NCBI RefSeq assembly: GCF_004365355.1
Contig: NZ_SODP01000001.1
Location: 2,053,473-2,117,472 of the forward strand
Origin: Kribbella pratensis
GTDB lineage: Bacteria > Actinomycetota > Actinomycetes > Propionibacteriales > Kribbellaceae
Reading direction: 5' to 3'
Length of the DNA: 64,000 bases
Both the position numbers and the translations under genes were made by a program. The notes below the pieces were generated by a model. It was not told the origin of the DNA. It saw only the letters and a list, made by a program, of their open reading frames with translations, and made no database searches. Numbering within the stretch: the stretch's first letter is position 1; each line of letters opens with the position of its first letter. Shown one piece after another: positions 8,196 to 16,968 of the stretch.

Positions 8196-9252
8196 AGCGT
8201 TCGGTGCTGGCGCGCTCGACGATGCGGTGTGGGATCATCACCCTGCGTGGCGGCGCATCCTTGTCGGCCATCCGCTCGGCGAGCAGATCCAGCGCGGCCG
8301 CGACGAACGCGCGCCGGTCGAAATCGATCGTGGTCAGCGGCGGGATCATGAACTGGCTCTCGAGGATGTTGTCGAACCCGGCGACCAGCGTCTGTTGTGG
8401 TACGGCGATACCTGCGCCCCACAGCGCGGCCAGCGCGCCCGAGGCGAGCGAGTCGGTGAAGCAGAAGAACGCGTCGGGCAGTTCGTGGTCGGCCAGATAC
8501 TTCCCGACGACGGTCGCCGCACCCTCCGGCCGCCAACGGTCGAGGCTGATCTCGAGCGACGGATCGATCGGTACGCCGGCCTCCTCGAGCGCCTGGCGGT
8601 ACCCGGTCGTCCGGAGCCGCGATGCCGCCGTACCGGGGCCCTCGGCCGATCCCGCGAGCACGCCGGCGCCCGACGATCCGCGCGGGATCTCCGGCGTACC
8701 GACGGCTGCGATCCGGCGGCAGCCGCGGGACAGCAGGTGCTTGGTCATGTCACGCGCGGCGGCGACGTTGTCGATCGCCACCTGGCTCACGACGTCCTGG
8801 TCGACGTCGCCGATCAGCACGACAGGCGGCAGCGGACCGGCCGACATGACCGCACTGTCGTCGAGATTGACCGGGTTCAGGATCAGGCCGTCGACGAGGT
8901 ACGCGCGGGCCTTCGAGAGCAGCTCGAACTCGCGCTTGGGCTCGGCCGCGGTCTGCTCGATCTGCACGCCCCAGCCCCGCTCGTGGGCCAGCTCGACGAC
9001 CAGGTGGACGATCTCGGCGGAGTACGGCCGGAGCAGGTCGGGCAGCGCGAGGGCGATCATGCCGGAGCGGCCGTTGCGCAGCCCGCGAGCGCTCATGTTC
9101 GGCACGTAGTCGAGCTCGACCAGGGCGCTCTCCACCCGGGCGCGGGTCTCGGGGCGCACGAAGACGACACCGTTGATCACGTTCGACACCGTCTTCGGCG
9201 ACACCCCGGCCAGCTTGGCCACATCTTTGACGGTGGGACGCATGTCGCCCAT
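8194..9252 (-). CDS. LacI-family transcriptional regulator
   Basis: A 352-residue repressor with an N-terminal helix-turn-helix (TVKDVAKLAGVSPKTVSNVIN) and a periplasmic-binding-protein-like sugar sensor domain ending 'LTTIDFDRRAFVAAALDLL'. It most likely controls the ABC importer immediately downstream in response to the imported sugar. Start is uncertain among GTG 9258, ATG 9252 and ATG 9243; ATG 9252 is chosen because CCAGGTG sits six bases upstream. Residues about 205-220 carry a Gly/Ser/Ala-rich insertion (GSSGAGVLAGSAEGPGTAA) in the sensor domain that many relatives lack. Confidence 0.9.
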   Translation of the reverse strand: MGDMRPTVKDVAKLAGVSPKTVSNVINGVVFVRPETRARVESALVELDYVPNMSARGLRNGRSGMIALALPDLLRPYSAEIVHLVVELAHERGWGVQIEQTAAEPKREFELLSKARAYLVDGLILNPVNLDDSAVMSAGPLPPVVLIGDVDQDVVSQVAIDNVAAARDMTKHLLSRGCRRIAAVGTPEIPRGSSGAGVLAGSAEGPGTAASRLRTTGYRQALEEAGVPIDPSLEISLDRWRPEGAATVVGKYLADHELPDAFFCFTDSLASGALAALWGAGIAVPQQTLVAGFDNILESQFMIPPLTTIDFDRRAFVAAALDLLAERMADKDAPPRRVMIPHRIVERASTER

Positions 9253-9280
9253 TGTCACACCTGGCCTACGTTGTCATGTA

Positions 9281-9988
9281 TCAGCGCGTAATCAGCGCAC
9301 CGCCGTTCACGTGCAGTACCTGACCGGTGAGGTGCCGGGCCGCGGGCGACGCGAGGAAGTGGATCGTGCCGGCGATGTCCTCCACCTGCCCTTCGCGCTT
9401 GGTCAACGTTGCCTGGAGCAACGTCTGGCGGCGCTCGTCGGTGAGGCGTCCGCGGAAGAATTCGGTGTCGGCGGTGAAGCCGGGCGCGACGACGTTCGAG
9501 GTGATCCCGCGCGGGCCGAGCTCGGCGGCGATGTCGGCGTTCCACAGCGCGAGCGCGGCTTTGGAAGCGCCGTACGAACCGGGTCCGCGGGCTCCGGCGA
9601 TCGAGCCGAGGTGGACGACTGCGGTGGTGAGTCGCGGGGCGAGCGCGGTGGTGGTGAGGACGGCGCTGATCAGGTTCGCCTCCAGGTTGGCGAGCCAGTT
9701 GGCCTTCAGTTGCTCGAGATCCCCGTCCGGCCGGCCGAAGTCGGTGTTGCCGCCGGCGTTGTTCACGAGGACGTCGACCTGCTCGGGCAGCTCGTGGAGC
9801 AGTCGCTCGATCTGGACCGGATCCGTCGCGTCGCAGACTACTCCCCTGACCCCCAGATCAGCAGCCGTCTTGGCGAGTACGTCGGCGCGGCGGCCGGTGA
9901 TCACCACCTCGTCGCCGTCCGCGCGGAACCGTTCCGCGGTCGCCCGCCCGATCCCGGTCGCGCCGCCGGTCACCACGATCGTCCTCAT
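9281..9988 (-). CDS. SDR-family oxidoreductase
   Basis: A 235-residue short-chain dehydrogenase/reductase with the Rossmann glycine motif TGGATGIG (about residues 7-14), 'NNAG', the catalytic YGASK and the C-terminal 'GQVLHVNGG'. The first M (MRTIVVTGG) at 9988 is the right start: GAGGTG stands upstream, and longer in-frame extensions run into the divergent MarR gene. It probably uses NADP(H) (Arg residues follow the second strand: TGRR). It is transcribed divergently from a MarR regulator across a 45-bp region containing a clear palindrome, so it is the likely target; substrate unknown. Confidence 0.9.
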   Translation of the reverse strand: MRTIVVTGGATGIGRATAERFRADGDEVVITGRRADVLAKTAADLGVRGVVCDATDPVQIERLLHELPEQVDVLVNNAGGNTDFGRPDGDLEQLKANWLANLEANLISAVLTTTALAPRLTTAVVHLGSIAGARGPGSYGASKAALALWNADIAAELGPRGITSNVVAPGFTADTEFFRGRLTDERRQTLLQATLTKREGQVEDIAGTIHFLASPAARHLTGQVLHVNGGALITR

Positions 9989-9998
9989 CGCACACCTC

Positions 9999-10030
9999 AC
10001 GTTTAGCTCTAAATATTTAGGCCTAAACGT
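9999..10030. promoter_or_regulatory. MarR-type operator between SDR and MarR genes
   Basis: An 8-bp perfect inverted repeat ACGTTTAG...CTAAACGT spans the divergent promoter region. Inside it are two smaller palindromes, TTTAGCTCTAAA (10002-10013) and TTTAGGCCTAAA (10016-10027), suggesting two adjacent dimer sites. The last one ends just before the MarR ATG. Confidence 0.75.
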
Positions 10031-10033
10031 ACC

Positions 10034-10570
10034 ATGGGTCTCGTGGCCGACAACTACCCGCTCGATTCCCCGAGTCCTTACCCCGCGGCGGAGATCGCCC
10101 GCGCCTGGCAACGAGAACGCCCCGGTACGCCGACCGACTCGATCGAGATCGTCACTCCGTTGTGGCGGCTGGCCAAGCTGTTCGCGGACGATCGGCGCCG
10201 GGTGCTTGCGGATGCCGGTGTGGATCCGGCGACGCTGGATCTGCTGAGCGTGCTGCGGCGCGCGGGATCGCCGTACGAACTGACCACCCGCGAGCTCTCC
10301 CGCCGGACCCTGGTCACCGCCGGCGCCATCTCCCAGCGGGTCGCGCGGGCCGAGGACAGCGGACTGGTCACGCGCCGTGGAGCCGACGACGGAACTCGTG
10401 CGGTCGTCGTCGCGCTCACCGCTACCGGCCATGACCTCATCGAACGAACTGTCGACCAGGTCCTCACCCGCGAATCCGAGCTCGTCGCCTCCCTCTCCCC
10501 CACGGCCCGCACCCAACTAGCCGCCCAACTCCAGAAGCTCCTGAACGAAGTCACCAAGGCAACCAGCTAG
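10034..10570 (+). CDS. MarR-family transcriptional regulator
   Basis: A 178-residue winged-helix regulator. The reading head is 'LTTRELSRRTLVTAGAISQRVARAEDSGLVTRR', followed by the wing 'DDGTRAVVVALTATG', typical of MarR. There is no clear ribosome-binding site before ATG 10034, which lies four bases after the operator, so the transcript may be leaderless; GTG 10043 is an alternative start. It probably represses itself and the divergent SDR gene and is released by a small (perhaps phenolic) ligand, as is usual for the family. Confidence 0.88.
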   Translation: MGLVADNYPLDSPSPYPAAEIARAWQRERPGTPTDSIEIVTPLWRLAKLFADDRRRVLADAGVDPATLDLLSVLRRAGSPYELTTRELSRRTLVTAGAISQRVARAEDSGLVTRRGADDGTRAVVVALTATGHDLIERTVDQVLTRESELVASLSPTARTQLAAQLQKLLNEVTKATS

Positions 10571-10584
10571 CCCGTCGACCGCCT

Positions 10585-11400
10585 TCAGCTGGACAGCTCG
10601 GCGGCCAGCGCCTCGATGTGGTCGTGCCAGGCCGCCTGGTGGTCTGCCGTGGAACCCTTGTGGGTCAGGTGGAGGCGGGCTCCGCCGTTGCCGTCCCGGA
10701 GGGTCCAGGTGACCTCTCCGTCAGCGGTGCCGTAGGTCAGGTGGGTTGGTTCCTCGACCGCAGTTACCTTGCCGGGATTGATGCCCTTGGCAACGAAGCC
10801 GGGCGGGGGTGGCGTCCCAGGGGTGGCAGGTTGCGGTCCGGTCAGAAGGTGCCAGACCTTTTCCTTCGGCTGGACCAGCTGGCGTTCGAAGTGGAGGGTG
10901 CCGTCGTCCGAAACGGCGCCTTGGTCCAGGCCGAAGGCTTTGACGAAGTGTTCGTGGAGCTCGCGGTAGTCGCGTTCCGGGACCGTGTCGCCCAGCACGC
11001 GCTCGAGGGCGTCGAAGCAGAGGGTCCAGCCCCCGGCGAAGCTGGCCGAGCCGGCGCGGTCGTCGTACGTCGCCGTGAGGTGGAGGGTGCAGCCGGCTGG
11101 GGTCGGGTGGAGCTCCCAGCGCAGGACCTCGTCGCCCCACGTGTACTCGATCAGGTGGGGCGGCTCGTACGCGCGGATGACGCCGCTGCTCTGCTCGTCG
11201 ACGGGCGCTCCCGGGTCCTGTTCGAAGGTGAACTTCACCGGGCCGTCGAGCCTGAGGTCCAGCTCGACCGCAGCCGGGAACCACCCGGCCAGCTGGGTCG
11301 GGTCGGTGATTGCTCGCCAGACCTTCTCTGCCGGATGCCGCAGGTCGCGCCGCATCCGCAGGACGGTCCGGCCGTTCTCAGAGCTCAGCGTCTCGGTCAT
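10585..11400 (-). CDS. Tandem SRPBCC (AHSA1-like) domain protein
   Basis: A 271-residue protein made of two START/Bet v1-like ligand-binding domains of the Aha1 type: one from about residue 15 ('HPAEKVWRAITDPTQLAGWFP') to 140, the second from about 165 ('VQPKEKVWHLLTGP') to the end. The start at 11400 (MTETLSSENG) is supported because a TATATATA tract lies 5-12 bases upstream, a plausible -10 box for a leaderless message; longer extensions run through the next gene. Such proteins bind hydrophobic ligands or act as accessory factors; the function is unknown. It ends 15 bases from the convergent MarR gene. Confidence 0.82.
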   Translation of the reverse strand: MTETLSSENGRTVLRMRRDLRHPAEKVWRAITDPTQLAGWFPAAVELDLRLDGPVKFTFEQDPGAPVDEQSSGVIRAYEPPHLIEYTWGDEVLRWELHPTPAGCTLHLTATYDDRAGSASFAGGWTLCFDALERVLGDTVPERDYRELHEHFVKAFGLDQGAVSDDGTLHFERQLVQPKEKVWHLLTGPQPATPGTPPPPGFVAKGINPGKVTAVEEPTHLTYGTADGEVTWTLRDGNGGARLHLTHKGSTADHQAAWHDHIEALAAELSS

Positions 11401-11432
11401 GGATCTATATATACCCGCTCCGGCATATACGA

Positions 11433-12437
11433 TCAACCGGCGAAGCGGGCCAGGTCCTTCAGCTCGGCGGAGAGGTCCGGCCGGCCGTCGAACACGTCGA
11501 CCGACAGGTCGGCGTGCGTCCACGACCCGATCGCACGGCCGGCCTCGATGACGGCCGGTCGGAGCATGCCGCCGCCGGGGAAGATCGCGGCGGGTAGTTG
11601 CTGGAAACGGTTCTGATAGCCGAGGAGATACGCGTCGAACTCCCCCAGCATCCGGACGTCCCGACAGCCAGGTAGATCGTCGACCGCAGCCAGCTCCACG
11701 GAATCGACGTCGAAGGACTTCGTGGCGACCGCCTCGACGGCGCGGCGGGCGGCGGGCACGGGCAGCCCGGACCACGTCGCGAAGTCACGTGCCGTCGCGG
11801 GGCCGTAGGCGCTCAGGTAGCGGCGGGCCAGATCCTCGACGTCGCCCGCCAGGTCAAACGGCTTCCCGAGCCAGTCCCGCACGGCGACCCAGGTCTCTCC
11901 CGGCCCGTAACACAACCGGCCGAGCAACCCGGCATACCGGATCAGCGCGTAGACAGCCTGTCCCTTCGGCTCCGCGATCAGGTCCGCCGCAACTAGGAGT
12001 TCGGCCAGCTCGGCGCGGTTGGACGGACCGTTCGCCAGCAGGTGCTCTTCGAGTACGTCGGCCGCGCGGGCGCGGATGCCTGCCGGCAGCCCGAGTTCGC
12101 CGTACCGGCGTTCCGTGTCCTTAATCAACTTCGGACCGAGCAGGCCCAGCAGCGGACCGGCGTCCTCGACCGCGACCAACTGCAGCGTTCCGCGCATGAA
12201 CCAGCCGCGGACGACCGAGCGGTCGGTCTCCTGGGCGTGTGTGACGTCGGCGAGCGTGGTCGCGGTGGATCGGGCACGGACGGCGTACGCGGCGCCGCGC
12301 CACGTCTGCGCCTGGAGGCCCCCCGTCCGGCGTACGACGTCGGCCACCCCTCCGGGGCCGGCCTCGTTCACCGGACGCGCCAAATAGTTCGCCTGCATCC
12401 TGGCCGCCAGTAACCAGTCAACAGTCCTCCGCGCCAC
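11433..12437 (-). CDS. AlkZ-like winged-helix DNA glycosylase (HTH_42)
   Basis: A 334-residue member of the HTH_42/AlkZ family, DNA glycosylases that unhook bulky or cross-linked bases and are often found in producers of DNA-alkylating natural products. The catalytic Q-x-Q motif is intact (LQAQTW, Q42 and Q44 counting from GTG 12437). Later marks include 'GPATARDFATWSGLP' and 'RMLGEFDAYLLGYQNR'. The start is uncertain: GTG 12437 is chosen because it begins the conserved VDWLLAAR segment; ATG 12398 or 12500 are alternatives. No biosynthetic cluster is visible nearby, so a general repair role is more likely than self-resistance. Confidence 0.82.
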   Translation of the reverse strand: MARRTVDWLLAARMQANYLARPVNEAGPGGVADVVRRTGGLQAQTWRGAAYAVRARSTATTLADVTHAQETDRSVVRGWFMRGTLQLVAVEDAGPLLGLLGPKLIKDTERRYGELGLPAGIRARAADVLEEHLLANGPSNRAELAELLVAADLIAEPKGQAVYALIRYAGLLGRLCYGPGETWVAVRDWLGKPFDLAGDVEDLARRYLSAYGPATARDFATWSGLPVPAARRAVEAVATKSFDVDSVELAAVDDLPGCRDVRMLGEFDAYLLGYQNRFQQLPAAIFPGGGMLRPAVIEAGRAIGSWTHADLSVDVFDGRPDLSAELKDLARFAG

Positions 12438-12490
12438 TCCAGCATGACACCACGAACCGGACGAGTCCGCATCCCGAAATCGTCCCCGCC

Positions 12491-12571
12491 TGGTGGGCAT
12501 ACCAACGAAATGAGGGGTTGGCCACCCTGATTCCGGGTGGCCAACCCCTCATTCGGTGGGTATACCCACCA
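12491..12571. terminator. Very long inverted repeat behind the SGNH lipase gene
   Basis: A perfect 19-bp stem (12509-12527 with 12535-12553, 7-nt loop) contains TTGGCCACCC/GGGTGGCCAA. Flanking arms at 12491-12508 and 12554-12571 continue the pairing with a few mismatches, giving roughly 37-bp arms. The right flank is itself a 16-bp perfect palindrome (GGTGGGTATACCCACC). It starts seven bases past the lipase stop, so termination is the likely job. Confidence 0.8.
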
Positions 12572-12577
12572 AACGCA

Positions 12578-13363
12578 TCAGAGCGCGGGCTGGACCAGGT
12601 CGGCGAACGCCGCCTGGCCGGTGACGTTCGGGTGGTACGACTCGCTGACCGGGTTCGACAGGCCGTTGATCCACTCGGGGCTGCCGCACACGGAGTGACC
12701 GATGAACTTGCTCGTCGGGTTGACGAACGTGAACCCGGCCGCGCTTGCCGCGGCCGAGATCTTGGAGTTGAGCAGGTCGGCGGTCGCGTTCAGCCGGGTC
12801 ATCTCGTCGGGGCTGAAGAACGTGCCGGCGTTGCAGTCAGTGCCGTTGAACAGTCGCGGGTACCCGACGACCACGACGTGCGCCGCCGCGGCGCGGCTCC
12901 GGATCGAGGAGTACAGCGTGTTGAGCCGGCCGGGCAGCGTGTTGTTGATGATGGTCTGGGCGCCGGCGACGGCGCTCGTGCAGTCGCCGAGCCACGACGG
13001 CTTCGCGCACTCGGTGATGACCGACGAGAAGCCGGCGTCGTTGCCGCCGACCTGCACCGAGACGATGTTGGTCGAGCTGGTCACCGACGGCAACTGGTTC
13101 GCAGTGACGTCGGCGACCTTCGCTCCGGAGCAGGCCACGAACGTCAGGTTGGCGCCGATCCGGGCCGCGTCGATGTACGAGTACGCCTTGGTGGACCGCT
13201 GGCAGGACCCGCTGCTGGTGATGTAGGTGCGGGTCCCGACACCGGAGGCGTACGAGTCACCGAGTGAGACGTAGTTCGGAGCCGCCGCGTGCGCGACTCC
13301 CGGGCTGAGGAGCATCGCTGCGCCGAGGGCCGCAGCGGACAGCAGACTGGCGATGGACTTCAT
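12578..13363 (-). CDS. Secreted SGNH/GDSL lipase-esterase
   Basis: A 261-residue secreted hydrolase of the Streptomyces-type GDSL lipase group. A Sec signal peptide (hydrophobic core ASLLSAAALGAAMLL, cleavage near AHA-A) precedes block I GDSYASG with the nucleophile serine. Block III is GGND and the C-terminal block is SYHPN with the catalytic histidine. Six cysteines in the mature part suit the three disulfides known in this group. It probably cleaves lipid or aryl esters outside the cell. It is monocistronic, with a very strong hairpin directly after the stop. Confidence 0.92.
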   Translation of the reverse strand: MKSIASLLSAAALGAAMLLSPGVAHAAAPNYVSLGDSYASGVGTRTYITSSGSCQRSTKAYSYIDAARIGANLTFVACSGAKVADVTANQLPSVTSSTNIVSVQVGGNDAGFSSVITECAKPSWLGDCTSAVAGAQTIINNTLPGRLNTLYSSIRSRAAAAHVVVVGYPRLFNGTDCNAGTFFSPDEMTRLNATADLLNSKISAAASAAGFTFVNPTSKFIGHSVCGSPEWINGLSNPVSESYHPNVTGQAAFADLVQPAL

Positions 13364-13488
13364 GGGCGGACCGCCTTTGGACGCGAGGGGTGGCGATTGA
13401 AGTACTCAACGTCACCTTCGCTGACCGACGAGTAACACACAAGGTCCTGGTAACAAATTCACCGTGGATTCCCGGTGCCAGTCACCAA

Positions 13489-14535
13489 CTAGCCGTTCCA
13501 GGAGGACAGACCCGGCCCCGGCGGCAGCGGGTAGCAACCGTCGACGAGCTCGACCCTCCCGTCTTCAGGCAGCAGACCGCTCTCCACGTAGATCGTGTTC
13601 GGCAGCGCGGCGAGCACGTGGATGTGCGCTCCCCCGCCGTGCGACGCGTACGGCACCCCGAACCCGGCCGCCATCAACCCGATCTCCAGACAGTCCGTCA
13701 ACCCACCGGCCCGCCGCAGATCGGGTTGTACGACGCCGACGCCACCCCGCGCGATCAAGTCCCGGAAGGCTGCCTGCCCGTACCGGTTCTCCCCCGTTGC
13801 GATCGGGATGTCGAGCTTCTCGGCCAGCCGCACATGAGCATCGGTGTCGCCGGCCGGCAACGGCTCCTCGAACCACCGGCAGTCGAGCTCCTCGTACACC
13901 CGGCCGCGTCGCAGCGCCTCGGAGTACCCGAAGGCCTGGTTCGCGTCGACCATCAGCGGCGCGTCGGGCCCGATGATGTTGCGGACAGCCTTGATCCGCT
14001 GCACATCCTCGGTGAGCGGTCCGCCGCCGACCTTCATCTTGACGCCGCGGAAGCCCTGCTCCATCGCCCTCGCCGACACGCTCTCCAGACCCGCGACGTC
14101 CAGCTCGAGCCAGCCGACCATCGCGTACGTCGGAATCGCGGACCGCTGGGCTCCGAGCAGCTTCCACACCGGGACGTCGAGCGACTTGCCGAGCAGGTCC
14201 CACAACGCCAGGTCGATCGCCGAGATGCCGTACGACGACAGCCCGGCGGTCCCCTGGTAATCGGTCAGCGTCTGGAGCTTCTGCCGGATCCCGCGGATCA
14301 GCGTGGGATCCTCCCCCACGATCGCCGGCGCCAACTGGTCGGTGATCAGGTGGGCCAGCACCGCGGGCGAGCTCTCGACCCGGCCGAAGTACGTCGTACT
14401 GACGCCGCTCACGCCCTCGTCGGTGTCGATCCGGACGCGGGTCTGGCCGTTGCGGTCGAGCAACTGGATCGCGTCGCGGACCGCGTGTGCCTTCGGTTCG
14501 GAGGTGACTTCGACGCTGATATCGGTGATCTTCAT
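13489..14535 (-). CDS. Enolase-superfamily enzyme, MR subgroup (KxK)
   Basis: A 348-residue mandelate racemase/muconate lactonizing-type enzyme. Visible active-site residues are K166-x-K168 (GVKMKVGG), metal ligands D197 (VDANQ), E223/E224 (FEEP) and E249 (TGEN), the D272 partner (QPD) and H299 (SHGG), giving the two-base set of the MR subgroup. The chemistry is proton abstraction next to a carboxylate, hence racemase, dehydratase or cycloisomerase of an acid substrate. It is the last gene of an eight-gene operon, four bases after the binding-protein gene. A second, only distantly similar enolase-superfamily enzyme is encoded upstream, so the two probably act on different acids in one pathway. 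Confidence 0.88.
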   Translation of the reverse strand: MKITDISVEVTSEPKAHAVRDAIQLLDRNGQTRVRIDTDEGVSGVSTTYFGRVESSPAVLAHLITDQLAPAIVGEDPTLIRGIRQKLQTLTDYQGTAGLSSYGISAIDLALWDLLGKSLDVPVWKLLGAQRSAIPTYAMVGWLELDVAGLESVSARAMEQGFRGVKMKVGGGPLTEDVQRIKAVRNIIGPDAPLMVDANQAFGYSEALRRGRVYEELDCRWFEEPLPAGDTDAHVRLAEKLDIPIATGENRYGQAAFRDLIARGGVGVVQPDLRRAGGLTDCLEIGLMAAGFGVPYASHGGGAHIHVLAALPNTIYVESGLLPEDGRVELVDGCYPLPPGPGLSSWNG

Positions 14536-14539
14536 CCGG

Positions 14540-15862
14540 TCATCCCTTGCCTGCGAGAACGTCTTCGACCTTCTGCTTGACGCTACCCAGCGCCGCTTCG
14601 GCGGTCTTCTTACCGCTCCAGACGTCGTCGAGCACCGGCCGGTAGATGGTCCGGGCACGTTCGATGTAGCGGCTGAAGTTCTCGTTGACCGCGTTGCCGA
14701 GCGCCTGCGTCACCAGCGCAAGGTTCGACGGCGACTTGTCGTCGGGCACGAACAGCGCTGACGAGCTCTTCGCCACCGGCATGAACCCGCGCGACTGCGC
14801 GAGCAGCTTCGCGGCCTCCGCGCCGGCGGCGTACTTCAGGAAGCTCCACGCGGTGTCGGGGTCCTTCGAGGCCTTCGGAACCGCGAGCACGGTCAGCGTG
14901 TTGACCGTCGTCCGGCGGACCTTCATCGGCGTCGGGAAGATGTCCCACTTCACCTTCGCGTTCTTGCGCAGGTACGGGATGCCGCTGGTCAGGCCGAGCA
15001 GCATCGCGACCTTGCCGGTGCCGAGCTGGGCCAGCGCCCAGTTCGGGGTCTGCCGGCCGGCGGTGACGGTGGCGAAGTCCGGGTGCACCTTGTGGACCAG
15101 AGCGAGGTCGGCGACCCACTGGACCGCCTCGGTCCCCTGCGGTTCGGCCAGCGTGAACCGGGTCGCGTCCTTCGAGTAGATGCCGTCGCCGCCGTTGCTC
15201 ACGGGGAAGACGGTCTCGAGCGAGGAGTCGGGGAAGATCAGTGCGCCCCAGCGCTCGCCGTTCGGCTTGGTCAGCTTCTTGGCCGCCTCGACGAAGTCGT
15301 CCCACGTCCAGCCGCTCTTGGCCCAGTCCTTCGGCGGCAGCTCGACCCCGGCCTCCGCGAACGCGTCGGTGTTGCAGTACAGCACGCCGGGGTTGGTCAT
15401 GATCGGCCAGGCCGCGTGCGCGCCGTCGGGCTGCTTGGCGAAGTTGTAGGCGACCGGGAAGTAGTCGTCGGGCTTGATCCCGTCCTTCTCCAGGTACGGG
15501 CGCAGGTCGAGCAGCGAACCCTCCGCGTAGTACCCGCGGACGTAGTCGTCGTTGATCCGGATCGCAGTCGGCGCCGCGCCGGAGGACAGCACGGTCCGGA
15601 GCTTGGTGTCGTAGTCGTCACCGGGGATCGACTGGATGTCGAGGGTCTTGCCGGCCTGCTTGGCCCAGTTCTGCGCCATCGTGTACATCGGGGTGCCGCT
15701 CTCGGTGTCCCAGGTCATCCAGGAGGCATTACCGCCACCGCCTCCACTTCCGCCGCTGCCGTTGCTGCCGCAGGCGGCGAGTGGGAGTCCGGCGGCGAGC
15801 GCGCCGCCGCCGATGCCGAGGGCCCGGAGTACCGACCGGCGGGAGATCTCTGATGCGGGCAT
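14540..15862 (-). CDS. Sugar or sugar-acid ABC transporter binding lipoprotein
   Basis: A 440-residue extracellular solute-binding protein (family 1). The N-terminus has twin arginines (ISRRSVLRAL, R8-R9) and the lipobox LAAC with C31, so Tat export and lipid anchoring are expected. It is followed by a Gly/Ser-rich linker. It lies 21 bases behind one enolase-superfamily gene and 4 bases before the other, unusually downstream of its own permeases. The substrate is likely the sugar acid or oligosaccharide metabolised by the surrounding enzymes; this is inferred from context only. Confidence 0.9.
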   Translation of the reverse strand: MPASEISRRSVLRALGIGGGALAAGLPLAACGSNGSGGSGGGGGNASWMTWDTESGTPMYTMAQNWAKQAGKTLDIQSIPGDDYDTKLRTVLSSGAAPTAIRINDDYVRGYYAEGSLLDLRPYLEKDGIKPDDYFPVAYNFAKQPDGAHAAWPIMTNPGVLYCNTDAFAEAGVELPPKDWAKSGWTWDDFVEAAKKLTKPNGERWGALIFPDSSLETVFPVSNGGDGIYSKDATRFTLAEPQGTEAVQWVADLALVHKVHPDFATVTAGRQTPNWALAQLGTGKVAMLLGLTSGIPYLRKNAKVKWDIFPTPMKVRRTTVNTLTVLAVPKASKDPDTAWSFLKYAAGAEAAKLLAQSRGFMPVAKSSSALFVPDDKSPSNLALVTQALGNAVNENFSRYIERARTIYRPVLDDVWSGKKTAEAALGSVKQKVEDVLAGKG

Positions 15863-15883
15863 GGTCGTTCCTGTTCTCTGAAG

Positions 15884-16966
15884 TTAATTGGTCCGCAGTT
15901 TGGCGACCGCGTCGTCGTCCAGCTCGATGCCCAGGCCGGGCAGGTCCCACGGCGTGATCTCGCCGTTCACCGGGACGAGCGGGTTCTTCCAGATCGGTAC
16001 GTCGTCGAGGATCGGGTTGTGCTCGATGTTGTACTCCTGCGGGTAGACGCACGACGGCGTACTGACCCATAGGTGCGCATGTGCCGACGTACCGATCGTC
16101 TGTTGTGTGTTGTGCACGGTGATCGGCTTGGTGAAGGTGTCGGCGAGCACCGCGATCTTCTTGAACTCGGTGATGCCGCCGCACTTGATGACGTCGGGCT
16201 GCAGGATGTCGACCCTGCCGTCCAGGATCAGGTCCCGGAACTGCCAGGTGGTGTACTCCTGCTCGCCCGCCGCGATCGGGATGTCGACCGCGTCGGCCAG
16301 CCGTCCGTACGCCGCATAGTCGTGGGCGGCGAGCGGTTCCTCGAAGTGCCACACGCCGAGGTCCTCCAGCGCGTGGGCCAGCTTGATCGCGGTGTGTTCG
16401 TAGTACGCGTTGTTGACGTCGACCAGGATCGGGAAGTCGTCCCCGACGAGCTTGCGAACCGCGGTCACGGTGGCGATGGTCTGGTCGAAGCCGTCGTCGT
16501 GCATCCACGGCGTCGACGAGTGGATCTTGTAGCCGTGGAATCCCTTCTCCTGGAAGGACTGCGCGCGCTCGGCCTCCTGGTCCGGTGTCATGCTGCGCGA
16601 CATCGAGCTCGCGTAGACCTTCGCGCTCTGTCGGTACTTGCCGCCGAGGAGCTGGTACGTCGGCAGCCCGGCCGCCTTGCCGAGCAGGTCCCACAGGGCG
16701 ATGTCGATGCCCGCGATCGCGTTCAGCTGCGCGCCGCCGGGGCCGAGCTTGTACGGCTTGGTGTAGAGCCGGCGCCAGAGCCGCTCGATATCGGTCGCCT
16801 CCTCGCCGATGAGCAGCGGCGCCAGCGCCTGCTCCACGACGCTGTGCGAGACGTGCGCGTTCATCGGGCTGACCTCGCCGACACCGACCAGGCCCTCGTC
16901 GGTGTGCACCTTCACGATGTGCAGCTTGTCGAGCAGGATGATCGACTCGATGTTCGTGATCCGCAT
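15884..16966 (-). CDS. Enolase-superfamily acid dehydratase-like enzyme (KxH)
   Basis: A 360-residue MR-subgroup enzyme. Catalytic residues are K147-I-H149 (GYKIHSS), D183 (LVDVNN), E209/E210 (FEEP), E235 (AGEQE), D258 (QPDVIKCGG) and H285 (VHNTQ). The K-x-H variant and 'HNTQ' differ from the K-x-K/'SHGG' pattern of the other enzyme in this operon, pointing to a different substrate or stereochemistry. Sugar-acid dehydratases that make 2-keto-3-deoxy acids are the commonest relatives. It begins two bases after the upstream permease stop. The exact substrate cannot be read from sequence. Confidence 0.88.
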   Translation of the reverse strand: MRITNIESIILLDKLHIVKVHTDEGLVGVGEVSPMNAHVSHSVVEQALAPLLIGEEATDIERLWRRLYTKPYKLGPGGAQLNAIAGIDIALWDLLGKAAGLPTYQLLGGKYRQSAKVYASSMSRSMTPDQEAERAQSFQEKGFHGYKIHSSTPWMHDDGFDQTIATVTAVRKLVGDDFPILVDVNNAYYEHTAIKLAHALEDLGVWHFEEPLAAHDYAAYGRLADAVDIPIAAGEQEYTTWQFRDLILDGRVDILQPDVIKCGGITEFKKIAVLADTFTKPITVHNTQQTIGTSAHAHLWVSTPSCVYPQEYNIEHNPILDDVPIWKNPLVPVNGEITPWDLPGLGIELDDDAVAKLRTN

Positions 16967-16968
16967 AC

